From Litchfieldella xinjiangensis (GTDB lineage Bacteria > Pseudomonadota > Gammaproteobacteria > Pseudomonadales > Halomonadaceae), in NCBI RefSeq assembly GCF_000759345.1, contig NZ_JPZL01000004.1, positions 248,001 through 312,000 on the forward strand: a stretch of 64,000 nt of DNA, read 5' to 3'. Under the pieces are notes generated by a model. It did not search any database and was not told where the DNA came from. It worked only from the letters and a program-made list of their open reading frames with translations. Shown here piece after piece: positions 1-9,099 of the stretch. The position numbers and the translations under genes are program-made. Position 1 is the first letter of the stretch; each line of letters opens with the position of its first letter.

Positions 1-469
1 CAGAGCTCACTACTAGTCCTGAGGAAATTGCTTGGCTTATTTCAACTAGGCCATAATCTACTTTCTTTTTAATAAAATAAGACAGGCCAGATATATAGAA
101 AGAGGAATAAGAACCCGAAACTTGGTCGTGAAACCTGGGTGCAATCGCTGCGTCATTTGAGCTTGTATTACTTAACATATTGTTAATATAACCCGCCGGG
201 TATATAGTATCTTGGTCAGATATTAATACAAAGTCACTACCCGATGCTAAGCTCATCCTCAAGCCAACATTTAAAGCGTGTGCTATTCCTTTGTTTTCAC
301 CTAAGTCGCACCAAACAACGTTACTAAATTTGTAAGAAGCCTGAGTCGTACCATTGTTTATAACATATATACAACTGACTTGATTGCTTATACTATCAAT
401 AAGTGAAGTTAGTATTTCAAAATTGGGTTTATATGTAACCACCACAGCATCTATCTTATAGTCACACAT
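1..469 (-). CDS. Glycosyltransferase family 2, rhamnosyltransferase-like (partial, C-terminus outside window)
   Basis: The reverse strand reads from an ATG at 469 through 156 codons without a stop to the window edge, so the C-terminus is missing. The N-terminus has the GT-A pattern of rhamnosyltransferases (RfbF-like): VVVTYKPN near residue 9, VINNG near 37, NKGIAHALNVG near 61, and the metal-binding ISDQDT near 85, followed by SSGLVVS near the cut end. It probably transfers a sugar, plausibly rhamnose, from its nucleotide donor onto a lipid-linked repeat unit on the cytoplasmic side of the membrane. Its start overlaps the end of the upstream polymerase gene by 8 bases, so the two are probably translated together. 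The donor sugar is inferred from family resemblance and from rmlBDAC nearby. Confidence 0.8.
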   Translation of the reverse strand, partial: MCDYKIDAVVVTYKPNFEILTSLIDSISNQVSCIYVINNGTTQASYKFSNVVWCDLGENKGIAHALNVGLRMSLASGSDFVLISDQDTIYPAGYINNMLSNTSSNDAAIAPRFHDQVSGSYSSFYISGLSYFIKKKVDYGLVEISQAISSGLVVSS

Positions 470-1439
470 TAAATATACCTATGATAAATAGATAATAAAA
501 AGTTATACTTCCCGATAGCAACCATACAGCAAGAAAGCCAAATATTTTCTCTTCAACTACCGAGATAAGTGTTGGTACGAGTATTACCGTAGGTATAAAA
601 AATAAATCACTCAATCTAACGGACAAAGTGACGTTAAAACTTAAAGAAAGATTAAAAAACAAACCCAAGGCGATACAATGCAAGGAGACCCACTCAATGT
701 TTGTAAAACGAACTTTATAAGATACATATAGAAAGGTTAAAAATAAATACAATAAAGCAAAATATTTGACACCAATCGGATTGATTTCTGACCTAGCTGT
801 AAGGTAGAAAGCCACTTTCTTAGGCAGGTAATCCATAAAAATAGCAAGTACATAAGCCAAGGGATTAATTAAATAAATTGCAATGCCAAAAATAACAAGC
901 AAAACCAAATATGAGCGGGACCCTACAAAAAAAAGTAAAGTACGTTTAACAAGGCAGGAGAACAAAAGGAATAACCCAGCAATTATGGAGTAATGGAACA
1001 ACCCTCCTAGCAAGAAACATATAAAAGCGATGATACCTTTTCCATCAGAAACTAAATACAAGCCATATAGAAAAAAAATAACGGCAAAAGACAAACGAAG
1101 CTGAGTAGAATCGTGTAATAACAAGAACCAAGATGTGTATAGCATCAAAGCGGGCGCCAAAAAACGGCTAGTATTTCTGATAATATATAACTTTGCATGT
1201 AATGAAAAAAATATTAATGCAAAGGAGAAAAACCCAAACGGCAAGCCTAAGCTCTTAAATGCGTAAGTTATTAATACAAAACCTGGCTCAAGCCAATGAA
1301 AGTCATTTAATGAAATATTGTCGAATAGTTCGTAATAGTTTAAATAATTATGTACATCTCTTGAGTAAAAGGAGAACAATACCCAAGCTACAAGAGATAA
1401 TGGAAAGGTTATAAACAGCATTCTTGAATGAAGTATCAT
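462..1439 (-). CDS. EpsG/Wzy-family polysaccharide polymerase
   Basis: This is a 325-residue, very hydrophobic protein with about nine or ten predicted membrane spans. The region around residues 110-160 (TQLRLSFAVIFFLYGLYLV, then a glycine-rich helix ending in FHYS) matches the EpsG family of O-antigen/exopolysaccharide polymerases, where an arginine-led helix and an FHYS/FHxT motif are typical. The expected role is joining flipped repeat units at the periplasmic face. It overlaps the DUF616 gene upstream by 4 bases and the glycosyltransferase downstream by 8. The base composition is very AT-rich, as is usual for serotype-specific polymerases. The substrate cannot be read from sequence. Confidence 0.75.
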   Translation of the reverse strand: MILHSRMLFITFPLSLVAWVLFSFYSRDVHNYLNYYELFDNISLNDFHWLEPGFVLITYAFKSLGLPFGFFSFALIFFSLHAKLYIIRNTSRFLAPALMLYTSWFLLLHDSTQLRLSFAVIFFLYGLYLVSDGKGIIAFICFLLGGLFHYSIIAGLFLLFSCLVKRTLLFFVGSRSYLVLLVIFGIAIYLINPLAYVLAIFMDYLPKKVAFYLTARSEINPIGVKYFALLYLFLTFLYVSYKVRFTNIEWVSLHCIALGLFFNLSLSFNVTLSVRLSDLFFIPTVILVPTLISVVEEKIFGFLAVWLLSGSITFYYLFIIGIFNV

Positions 1440-2230
1440 TTATTTATCAATACCATTATTTTATAAATTATATAATAGGGTATACTTTTGAATATAAATC
1501 TAGCAATCTTATAGTGTAACGGAGAATTCAGCTTAACTTTATGCGGAGACACAGCAAAGAAATCACCAAGCCTAGCACTTAGCAACTTAGAAGCAACTAC
1601 CTTATTACCCAATGCCCACGAGCAGTAAGGTAAGCATAACTGATCTCTTTTAACCCCTGATTTAAACTCTTGCCACCAGAACTCAGAAAGTTTTGCAACA
1701 GACGCATGCTCTCTGAAAATGACGTTATTTTCTCCCATTTCTACTTGTCCAGTAAAGCCAGACTTAATATACAGAATAGTTTGCTTTAAAAGCTCATAAA
1801 AACCGACCCTGCCAGATCTAAGCAAAACTGCGCCTTCAAGGAATACAGATTGCCTTTTAAAATGCTTAGCCACGATAAAGTTATTTATGCGAAAAAGACT
1901 TTGATCTAACAGCAGAGAAGGATTTTTCAATACTTTAATATTAGCGTCTATATATATGCTATATCTATAGTCAGTAAGGTAAACATGGGGCAACATTTTA
2001 TATTGTCTATTCCTAAGGTTATTCGCTAGGCTACTACTATCAAGTAAGTGGATCCTCCAGACCTCTGATTTGATGTTTTTCTGATCAGTGAAACAAACGA
2101 AATCGCATCCAGAAAACTTTTCTGTTGGATCTTGTAACTCGTCATAACTACCAAACAAGGCAGTATATACTACCAGTATGTTTTTTTTTCCTGGACTATT
2201 CAAGATAGATGTATTTTCAAGCTCGACCAT
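1436..2230 (-). CDS. DUF616-type (TOD1/MUCI70-like) glycosyltransferase-like protein
   Basis: The 264-residue protein carries the DUF616 signature: YTALFGSYDELQDP (about residues 22-35), CFTD (46-49), a W-centred strand, RQYKMLPH (about 75-82) and SIYIDANIKV (about 91-100). The IDAN segment is a plausible DxD-like metal/nucleotide-sugar site. DUF616 proteins are related to plant MUCI70/TOD1 and are treated as probable glycosyltransferases. Bacterial members usually sit in polysaccharide loci, as here. The start ATG at 2230 has no strong ribosome-binding site and is the first gene after the IS remnant, so its promoter may lie in 2231-2390. The function is inferred. Confidence 0.72.
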   Translation of the reverse strand: MVELENTSILNSPGKKNILVVYTALFGSYDELQDPTEKFSGCDFVCFTDQKNIKSEVWRIHLLDSSSLANNLRNRQYKMLPHVYLTDYRYSIYIDANIKVLKNPSLLLDQSLFRINNFIVAKHFKRQSVFLEGAVLLRSGRVGFYELLKQTILYIKSGFTGQVEMGENNVIFREHASVAKLSEFWWQEFKSGVKRDQLCLPYCSWALGNKVVASKLLSARLGDFFAVSPHKVKLNSPLHYKIARFIFKSIPYYIIYKIMVLINK

Positions 2231-2390
2231 TTTTTTTCCGTAAAAAATTCAATTCTGCACTCGTCTTACTAACAAGTTACATTATATGTTAGCATGATAC
2301 TTTCAATTCAGATCCAATCAAAGCGCTAGATCAGCACCCACTTGCGCTACGCTATAGCTTAATCGTACCTTAACTATCTCGAATTGAAGA

Positions 2391-3200
2391 CTAAAAATTA
2401 CTTCGCTTCGTTTTTAATAAAGCGTAAGCGGGCGGACTGTAAAAAGCCATGCATGCTATCCAATTAGTGTAATCCTCTTGGTTTGCACACCTCAAGCGAC
2501 TATGCCGTGTTTGCACGGGGTGCACATAGCGCAGAGACTGATGTGGCCGCTCTTCCTTAGTAGTACCCGACCTAGTGGCTGATGTCGGCTCTTGCTCGCC
2601 TAACGACTCGAAGCGATGATGCCAGATGCACTCCTCCTTGAACGAGCTGAAGAAGCGTGCCAAGAGGCCATTTTGCGCTCGCCTGTACGGAGTCGTGGAC
2701 TCCTAGCTCATGCCATACGCCTTCACAGTTGCCGTGTAGTGCCGGTAGCTGAAAGCGAGCCCGTTATCCGAGCGTAGCGCTAGAGGCTGAGGTACCGTCC
2801 AAAAGCGCCGAGTTGATGGTTTAGGGCCTCTTCCAGCGCGGTTCCCTCCTCTTGCTACTGGCTTTGTCCCATACTCGCCAAGCAAGGATTTCGCGCGTGC
2901 AGCAGTCAATAATGACAGCCAGGTTGGCTAGACGATCCTCGCCGCACCTGACATGAGGGAAATCCTTGGTCCACGCTTATCAAGATGCGTGGTCACTTAA
3001 GGCAAACTCTTGGCACGAGAGCGAAAACAGTGGGGCCGCTTGCGCCTGCCGGCTCTTGGTCTGCAAGGATGCGCTGTACCGGCTTGCGGTTCTCACTCAT
3101 CACACAGGCCAACCGGTAGGTAACCATACGTGAAGAAGCGTTCCTGGGTCAGCTTTACCCGCGCTTGCAGTTCTGCATTAATCAAGCGCTGACGTTTTAT
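2391..3200 (-). pseudogene. IS3-family transposase orfB remnant (multiple stops and frameshifts)
   Basis: Reading leftwards, recognisable pieces are KLTQERFFTYGY (about 3170-3135), the first catalytic Asp in AVIIDCCTREILAW (about 2935-2890), the second in LALRSDNGLAF (about 2800-2765), and the third (Glu) in FFSSFKEECIWHHRFESL (about 2660-2605), then the terminal ERPHQSLRY box (about 2545). Pieces are separated by frame changes, and a TAG lies in frame between the second and third catalytic motifs just after YGMS (about 2700). The order and spacing are those of an rve-type integrase core. Confidence 0.75.
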
Positions 3201-3335
3201 GGGAAGGTAATTAGCGCTCAGCCTCGAGAAGCCTTGCCGAGTACTGAGTTTAGTTAGCGATACCGAATTGCCGTTGTTAGCCTATTCCGCCTACGGCGAC
3301 ATTGCGAGTTGTTATTCTCGTCAGGTAGGCGACTT

Positions 3336-3602
3336 CTATTTTTTAATGGCTAAATCTGCAGATGAACTTCGCCCAGCTCTTCTCTGTGTCGCACAGTTCG
3401 GACTCGTACTGTTTATGGATATCCTTGGAACAGGCCTTGAAACGTTCTCTATACTATGCTGGGCTTTCTCAAAACATCTCTCGACTTCGGAAGCCGTCGA
3501 ATCTGGCTGTCTAGCCACATCAGCTACGGTGGTCTTGTCATTGAAAATATCCAGGACCACGGCGGATTCATGCTTGTCGGGTCCTGATTGTTCTTCGCTC
3601 AT
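3336..3602 (-). pseudogene. IS3-family transposase orfA remnant (frameshifted)
   Basis: From the ATG at 3602 the first 50 or so residues match the N-terminal helix-turn-helix of IS3 OrfA proteins: FNDKTTVADVARQ, then SEVERCFEKAQHS. At about 3435-3445 the reading frame slips. The family sequence continues in the neighbouring frame as FKACSKDIHKQYESEL (about 3390-3437), ending at a stop near 3345. The annotated open frame is therefore a chimera of real N-terminus and shifted tail. It is non-functional unless a neighbouring copy supplies transposase. Confidence 0.72.
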
Positions 3603-3761
3603 TACGTCCTCCTGTCTGCTGCACTATAGCTTGTGCAGCTTTGGAGGAGGTCACTGAAGCAACAGGGAAACGGGGTACACGCCCGCGCAACAATAACCGC
3701 AAGCACTGCAATTCAGATTTGTGGGTGTGAAACGTCCAGATAGTGTAAAGATAGACAACTT

Positions 3762-5258
3762 TCAGCGACTTGTAGCATTTAAATAACGATTCCTATTATA
3801 CCAAGAGCTAATCAGATAGAGGCGGTATATACAACTGCGCACTTTAAAACCCGGACGTCCTTCATGGTTTATTTTATTAGTAAAGCGATTTAGCAGCTTG
3901 ACTAGGGCTGAGTGATCCCATAATTTGCATGACTCTATTTCCGATGTAAAAAAAACTAAGTTTTTTCGAACAACCTCTGACGAATCGAAGGTCCAGCTCA
4001 TTTTTCCCACAGCGTCTGAATCAAGGCCGAGTCGGTTTTTTAACATAGTTCTCAACACAAGCTTATTTTTAAGGCACTTTCGGTCAAAGACATATTTTTC
4101 GGGTAACTTAGAAAAATACTCTGCGACATGCTGATTAGCCCAGGGCAAAATAAGATTTGAATTAATAGAGCTGGCAAAGTTCCTCGCCTTTCTAGTAAAT
4201 ATTTCTTGATCTATTATGGTTCCTCGAAATGAGGCCCTGAAATCCAAGTAGTCTTCATTTGTGTCTGTAGAGAACCAATAGTTTGAAACATCGTATGCAT
4301 ATGGTAACACTGTTTTAACATCTGAATATGATAGTCCCGATAAGCCTGTCCACTCAGAGCGTGACCTCCCAAGAACGGAAAGATTGTTTTCAGAGTTCAA
4401 ATAGTTTGTCAGGCTACGGCTTTTTTTTATATATTTTGAAATGCTTTGAAGCTTGTACTCTTTTCCATTTGGTATGTGCCCAATATAAACATCATTCCCC
4501 ATGCCATCGATAATATTTGCTGACTTAACTTTCGGCAGCTGCTGCGAATAAAGTGGATACGCTAAGGTCACATTATCAGTAGAAGGAAAAGGGGCACTTT
4601 CAAAATAATCATTGATTGCCTGCACATGCTCTTTTTTCAGTAAATCTACCTCATGCAGGACATGATGTTTAAAGCCCAATTTCTCAGCAATTTTGGCGCT
4701 AATTTCACTTTCATCTGTTTTTCCTTTAGACTTATGGGTGATTAAAGAGAGTTTGTCCTGCCAACCAGCTTCGGCTAGAGCTAAAGCAATACTATTACTA
4801 TCTTTTCCTGCACTGTGAAATAAAAAACTTGGTGCAGATGAAGTCATACGTTTAACTGTAGCCTCAGCAAGCAATTGTAGAATTAATTCTTCATCTGGCT
4901 TCATTTCATTAGGTGCAAGGCGATTCGCGTTTGAAAATGGAAAGTTATAGTGAAAGGCAGCCTCTACTTTGCCATCAATGGTTGTTATTTTGGCTTCAAT
5001 TCCTATTCCAAGAATGTATATACCCACGTACGCAGTACACGGCGGCGGGACCACGCCACTTTGTAATAAGAATGACAACCCTTGATAACATACTTTCAAC
5101 GGCATAGTTACGCGTTCGTCTGCTAATAAATCTTCTATACTTCTTGAATACAACAAAAAAGACTTATCTTCCGGCCAATAAATATAAACTGGAAACTCAC
5201 CAGCCAAATCTGGCTGTAAGTTTAAATCCGTCTCCCTTGGTAAATATATCCCGATCAT
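3762..5258 (-). CDS. Asparagine-synthase-like protein (ATP-PPi synthetase domain)
   Basis: The 498-residue protein has the PP-loop of asparagine synthetases (SAGKDSNSIALALAEAG, about residues 168-184) and the downstream DGMGNDVYIG motif (about 250-260). This suggests an ATP-dependent amide- or amidine-forming reaction via an acyl-adenylate. The first 150 residues resemble a glutaminase fold only loosely. They do not begin with the Met-Cys that supplies the glutaminase nucleophile, so ammonia must come from elsewhere or another amine is used. It overlaps the flippase gene by 4 bases (ATGA), so both are one operon. In polysaccharide loci such enzymes are usually thought to amidate a sugar acid or amino-acid substituent. 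That role is inferred. Confidence 0.72.
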   Translation of the reverse strand: MIGIYLPRETDLNLQPDLAGEFPVYIYWPEDKSFLLYSRSIEDLLADERVTMPLKVCYQGLSFLLQSGVVPPPCTAYVGIYILGIGIEAKITTIDGKVEAAFHYNFPFSNANRLAPNEMKPDEELILQLLAEATVKRMTSSAPSFLFHSAGKDSNSIALALAEAGWQDKLSLITHKSKGKTDESEISAKIAEKLGFKHHVLHEVDLLKKEHVQAINDYFESAPFPSTDNVTLAYPLYSQQLPKVKSANIIDGMGNDVYIGHIPNGKEYKLQSISKYIKKSRSLTNYLNSENNLSVLGRSRSEWTGLSGLSYSDVKTVLPYAYDVSNYWFSTDTNEDYLDFRASFRGTIIDQEIFTRKARNFASSINSNLILPWANQHVAEYFSKLPEKYVFDRKCLKNKLVLRTMLKNRLGLDSDAVGKMSWTFDSSEVVRKNLVFFTSEIESCKLWDHSALVKLLNRFTNKINHEGRPGFKVRSCIYRLYLISSWYNRNRYLNATSR

Positions 5259-6514
5259 AATATTTGGCCTTTTCCTCTGTATTTTTTAAAAAATATGTAT
5301 TGCAAAATCCCCATGGCAGTACGAGCACCTGACAATGTCACAATTGCACCCCATATACCCCAAAGCGGGATGATAATTAGAGCTATAGCAAAAAATGCCA
5401 GAGAAGTATATACGGCAATATTCCTAACAATCTTATCTTTACCAATGAGCATAAGGTAATTAGGCCCGTAGGTAAGAAAAATAAATGTCGAAATTACGCT
5501 AACTGCCAACCCTCGAATATAAATAGAGACTTCTGAGTTCTCTGCGCTAAACAGTAGCTCTGTTAGCCATTCGGCTGTAATAAAAGTTAAACCTGTTAGC
5601 GTAGCTCCAACCCCAATCATGACTCGCTGGAAAAAGACATGATTTTCTAAACTTCGCGAGAGATATGGCAAAAAAGTATTGGATAATATATGCGCAAGGG
5701 AAATAATCGCATCAATGAGTTTTGCTGACGCTGAAAAAAAACCTACTACCGTATTGTTTGCGAATATACCCAACAAAAATACCGATGAGTTATTATACAT
5801 ATTAGGTGCAAGCTGACTTATAAATGCATTAAACCCTTCTTTAAAAACCTGCTTTAACTCTGCAAAGGTTGGCAACTCATATTTTACACGAAATTGCCTT
5901 TTAATAATAATAATTGATATAATATAAGTAACAAACGCAGCATTAGCATGCAGCAAAGGCACAAGAACATAATCCTGCTTATTTGTAACAAGTATAATTA
6001 GACTGAGTAAATACATCACGCTGGTACCAAGACTAAGAAAAGTAATGTACTTCATTCTTTCCACGCCCTGGAAAAACCATATTGGGAACAAACTTTGAAA
6101 CACAACATACATGAGTGTAAAATAATACAAACTCAACTGATTGGAAAATTCCTGAAAGCTGAATACGATTAAGCTGAAAAGAATTACACTGACTAAAGTT
6201 AAGATTACTGATGCAGAAATCGTCGCCGAGTAAATTTTCTGCAATTTAATAAGATTGCTTCGATTACGTGCAATTTCTCTAGTAGCTGTAATACCAAAAC
6301 CATATTGAATTATTGCACTACAGTATACGCTTAGTGACAAGGCAAAGTTTACACGCCCATAATTCTCAATCCCTATAGTTTTAACGAGGTAAGGTAGGGT
6401 AATTAAAGGGATTAAAAACTGAAAACCACGCAGAACTGATAACGAAATGAAGCTGCTGGCCAATCTTCTTTTATCATCAGTATTTATATATTTACCGATA
6501 AATTTTGTTAACAT
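5255..6514 (-). CDS. Wzx-type polysaccharide flippase (MATE/MOP superfamily)
   Basis: This 419-residue protein has about twelve predicted hydrophobic helices and the usual Wzx N-terminus: a short cytoplasmic lead, then FISLSVLRGFQFLIPLITLP and ENYGRVNFALSL (about residues 20-65). It should flip undecaprenyl-linked repeat units to the periplasm for polymerisation by the EpsG/Wzy-like protein. It is AT-rich like its neighbours and has a 4-base overlap with the asparagine-synthase-like gene downstream. It is the first gene after a 249-base AT-rich gap following rmlC, so it may have its own promoter. The gene symbol is withheld because wzx genes are defined by role more than by sequence. Confidence 0.85.
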   Translation of the reverse strand: MLTKFIGKYINTDDKRRLASSFISLSVLRGFQFLIPLITLPYLVKTIGIENYGRVNFALSLSVYCSAIIQYGFGITATREIARNRSNLIKLQKIYSATISASVILTLVSVILFSLIVFSFQEFSNQLSLYYFTLMYVVFQSLFPIWFFQGVERMKYITFLSLGTSVMYLLSLIILVTNKQDYVLVPLLHANAAFVTYIISIIIIKRQFRVKYELPTFAELKQVFKEGFNAFISQLAPNMYNNSSVFLLGIFANNTVVGFFSASAKLIDAIISLAHILSNTFLPYLSRSLENHVFFQRVMIGVGATLTGLTFITAEWLTELLFSAENSEVSIYIRGLAVSVISTFIFLTYGPNYLMLIGKDKIVRNIAVYTSLAFFAIALIIIPLWGIWGAIVTLSGARTAMGILQYIFFKKYRGKGQIL

Positions 6515-6763
6515 TTAAAAATAACCATTATTATATCTTCTTGTTATTATAATCACATACTCAAATTTCATAATGCTTTTTCCCAGCTGTTTAGCGAGTC
6601 GATGACAGAAGAAATTTATATTCTTATGATTTCAATAAACAACTTAATTTTAGACTAGGCAAAAAAATAGAGCCAAATTACTACCGCCTACGTTTTATAG
6701 GTCGGTTGCTAAGTTTACTAGCTTATAATTTGAATTTTATTTTGTCATTAAATTACTTAAACC
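6515..6763. other. AT-rich intergenic gap between flippase and rmlC
   Basis: There is no open frame of note on either strand. The stretch is mostly A and T and contains several TATAAT-like strings on the minus strand near 6525-6550, but no well-spaced -35 partner was found. It marks the switch from high-GC rml genes to the AT-rich serotype-specific genes. Confidence 0.5.
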
Positions 6764-7309
6764 TTAATAAAAATCCGCTTCAACGAAAGCTAAGCCATTT
6801 TCGTCCTTATCGGATGTTAAAGGATCGGTACCTTCCTGTAAGGGCCATTTTATATCTAGCGTTTTATCTGACCACTTGATTGTCCGCTCATGCTTTGGGT
6901 CGTAAAAATCTGTACATTTATATTGAAAGTCTGCGACTTCACTGAGAACTAAAAAACCATGAGCAAAACCTGGCGGCACCCATAATTGGTATTGATTAGC
7001 TTCTGAAAGCACCTCCCCCACCCACTGCCCAAAAGTAGGGGAATTGTTACGCAGATCTACGGCCACGTCGAACACCTCGCCGCGAGTAACCCGCACCAGC
7101 TTGCCTTGGGGCTGCTTGATTTGGTAGTGGAGACCGCGAAGGGTATGCTTTACCGAGCGGCTATGGTTGTCCTGCACGAAGGTGGCATCAATGCCGACTT
7201 CTGCGAAACCGCGAGCGTTCCAGGTTTCCATGAAGAAACCCCGCGCATCCCCAAAGACTCTCGGCTTTATTAACTTTACGTCTGTAATACGTGTGGAAAT
7301 GACCTCCAT
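6764..7309 (-). CDS. rmlC: dTDP-4-dehydrorhamnose 3,5-epimerase
   Basis: This 181-residue cupin enzyme epimerises dTDP-4-keto-6-deoxyglucose at C3 and C5 in dTDP-L-rhamnose synthesis. Family signatures are present: KPRVFGDARGFFMETWN (about 16-32), FVQDNHSRS (44-52), RGLHYQ with the catalytic His (about 58-63), GEVFDVAVDLR (78-88) and the PPGFAHGF box (about 111-118). The length is normal. It is the last gene of rmlBDAC, one base after rmlA. Its 3' third is noticeably more AT-rich than its 5' part, consistent with the compositional boundary lying at or in this gene. Confidence 0.95.
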   Translation of the reverse strand: MEVISTRITDVKLIKPRVFGDARGFFMETWNARGFAEVGIDATFVQDNHSRSVKHTLRGLHYQIKQPQGKLVRVTRGEVFDVAVDLRNNSPTFGQWVGEVLSEANQYQLWVPPGFAHGFLVLSEVADFQYKCTDFYDPKHERTIKWSDKTLDIKWPLQEGTDPLTSDKDENGLAFVEADFY

Positions 7310-7310
7310 C

Positions 7311-8189
7311 TCATATCTCCTTGTCGGCCAGTTGCTTGAGGTAGGCGCCGTAGCTGTTCTTTTTTAGCTCATCGGCCTGAGCCAAAAGCGCGTCGCGACT
7401 GATATAACCCATGCGGTATGCAACCTCTTCCAGGCAGGCCACTTTCAGGCCCTGGCGCTTCTCCAAGGTCTCGATAAAGCCCGAGGCCTCATGCAGCGAA
7501 TCGAAGGTCCCGGTATCCAGCCAGGCGTAACCGCGACCTAAGACTTCGACATTAAGGTCTCCACGCTTCAGATAGGCCTGGTTGACGCTAGTGATTTCCA
7601 ATTCCCCACGGTTGGAAGGCTCTACCTGCCTCGCAATCTCCACAACGTCTTTGTCATAGAAGTATAAGCCTGTTACAGCGTAATGGGATTTCGGCTGAGC
7701 AGGCTTCTCCTCGATGGAAATAGCACGCCGATTCTCGTCGAATTCCACCACTCCAAAGCGCTCGGGATCGGTGACCCGATAGCCGAATACTGTGGCACCA
7801 CTCTCCCGGGCGTTGGCTGCTTGTAGCTGACTGGAAAGGCCAGGTCCGTGATAGATGTTATCACCTAGCACTAGGCACACAGGGTTGTCACCGATAAAAT
7901 CTTCACCAATGAGAAAGGCTTGGGCAAGCCCATCAGGGGATTGCTGTACGGCATAGCTAAGCGAAATACCAAACTGGCTGCCGTCACCCAGTAGGTGCTG
8001 AAAACTTTTTTGATCTTCCCGAGTAGTAATAATCAGTATTTCTCTAATGCCCGCCAGCATCAACACCGAAAGGGGGTAATAAATCATCGGCTTATCGTAG
8101 ATTGGAAGCAACTGCTTGGAGACTCCCTTAGTTATTGGATAGAGGCGCGTGCCGGATCCACCGGCCAATACTATTCCTTTGCGTGACAT
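7311..8189 (-). CDS. rmlA: Glucose-1-phosphate thymidylyltransferase
   Basis: The 292-residue nucleotidyltransferase makes dTDP-glucose from dTTP and glucose-1-phosphate, the first step of dTDP-rhamnose synthesis. The N-terminal [11 protein letters not shown] loop (about 7-17), the [15 protein letters not shown] stretch (about 25-39), GDNIYHG (about 109-115) and the EKP box (about 161-163) are all intact. The length is standard for RmlA/RfbA. The start ATG at 8189 lies 16 bases after the end of rmlD. These enzymes are commonly feedback-inhibited by dTDP-rhamnose. Confidence 0.96.
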   Translation of the reverse strand: MSRKGIVLAGGSGTRLYPITKGVSKQLLPIYDKPMIYYPLSVLMLAGIREILIITTREDQKSFQHLLGDGSQFGISLSYAVQQSPDGLAQAFLIGEDFIGDNPVCLVLGDNIYHGPGLSSQLQAANARESGATVFGYRVTDPERFGVVEFDENRRAISIEEKPAQPKSHYAVTGLYFYDKDVVEIARQVEPSNRGELEITSVNQAYLKRGDLNVEVLGRGYAWLDTGTFDSLHEASGFIETLEKRQGLKVACLEEVAYRMGYISRDALLAQADELKKNSYGAYLKQLADKEI

Positions 8190-8205
8190 TTCGGGTCCTT
8201 AATCA

Positions 8206-9099
8206 TTACTGAGTTTCGTGGAGTACGCGAGCTACACCCTGCTGCCAGGAAGGCATCTTCAGGCCAAAGGCGCTTTCGAGCTTGTCTGTATCAAGCCGGG
8301 AGTTGAGCGGGCGAATAGCTGGTGTAGGCCAAGCGCTCGTCGGTACAGTTTCGATGCGCTCGGGGCTTACTTGGGTCGCGATGCCTTGCTCGCGCAACCA
8401 TTCGGCGATGAAATTAGCATAGCCGTGCCAGCTGGTCTCACCACTAGCGACAAGGTGGTAAAGTCCTTCCAGAGCCGTGCTCGAGTGGGTCTGCCTGATG
8501 GCGTGAGCCGTGACGTCAGCAATCAGTTCCGCCCCTGTGGGTGCGCCGATCTGGTCATGGATGACTTGTAGGACATCTCTCTCGCGCATCAGCCTGGCCA
8601 TGGTGGCAAGAAAGTTATGGCCTTGAGCGGCATAGACCCAACTGGTGCGAAATATTAAATGGCGGCAGCCACTGCTCTGGATGTACCGCTCTCCCGACAA
8701 CTTGCTAGCACCGTAGTGATTTAGCGGCGAGGGAGAATCGGTTTCTTGCCAAGGCTCTTCACCACTGCCGTCGAACACGTAGTCAGTGGAAAAGTGTACA
8801 AGCAGGGCATTCAGGGCACTCGCTTCTTCGGCAAGCACCCGAGGAGCATGGGTATTGAGAAGGGTAGCTAGGTCACGCTCTTCCTCGGCGCGGTCCACGG
8901 CGGTATAAGCGGCCGCGTTGATGATTACCTGAGGCTTAAGCTTGTGCAAGGTAGCACGTAGCCCTTCTAGGTCAGCGATATCACCCGTTAAACCATCTAT
9001 ACCGTTGCGGTCCAGAGCCAAAACGTCGCCCAGCGGGGCCAGCGAACGCTGGAGCTCCCAACCGACTTGCCCATTTTTGCCCAGGAGTAGGATCTTCAC
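8206..9099 (-). CDS. rmlD: dTDP-4-dehydrorhamnose reductase
   Basis: The 297-residue NADPH-dependent reductase completes dTDP-L-rhamnose. It has the Rossmann loop [10 protein letters not shown] at residues 7-16, FSTDYVFDG (about 103-111), and the YGASK catalytic pair. I place the start at a GTG (9099), preceded by GGAGAA seven bases upstream and overlapping the rmlB stop as GTGA. A longer frame to 9162 exists, but its extra 21 residues are unlike the family and lie inside rmlB. The 4-base overlap implies translational coupling to rmlB. Confidence 0.94.
   Translation of the reverse strand: MKILLLGKNGQVGWELQRSLAPLGDVLALDRNGIDGLTGDIADLEGLRATLHKLKPQVIINAAAYTAVDRAEEERDLATLLNTHAPRVLAEEASALNALLVHFSTDYVFDGSGEEPWQETDSPSPLNHYGASKLSGERYIQSSGCRHLIFRTSWVYAAQGHNFLATMARLMRERDVLQVIHDQIGAPTGAELIADVTAHAIRQTHSSTALEGLYHLVASGETSWHGYANFIAEWLREQGIATQVSPERIETVPTSAWPTPAIRPLNSRLDTDKLESAFGLKMPSWQQGVARVLHETQ

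Larger units (their letters stand above)
2391..3602 (-). mobile_element. Decayed IS3-family insertion sequence
   Basis: The stretch between the DUF616 and asparagine-synthase-like genes contains, on the minus strand, remnants of both IS3 reading frames in the correct order: orfA (3336-3602) and orfB (about 3200 to 2391). All three catalytic positions of the DDE domain can be traced (VIIDCC, RSDNG, KEEC), but the frame is broken several times and contains stops. Clear terminal inverted repeats or a target duplication could not be identified by eye, so the outer boundaries are approximate. It is higher in GC than the polysaccharide genes around it. It lies exactly where the AT-rich cluster could have been assembled or rearranged. 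Confidence 0.78.

Noticed and set aside
3268-3657. A 129-codon plus-strand frame in the IS remnant
   Set aside because: It is antisense to the orfA remnant, which has family matches; the plus-strand product has none.
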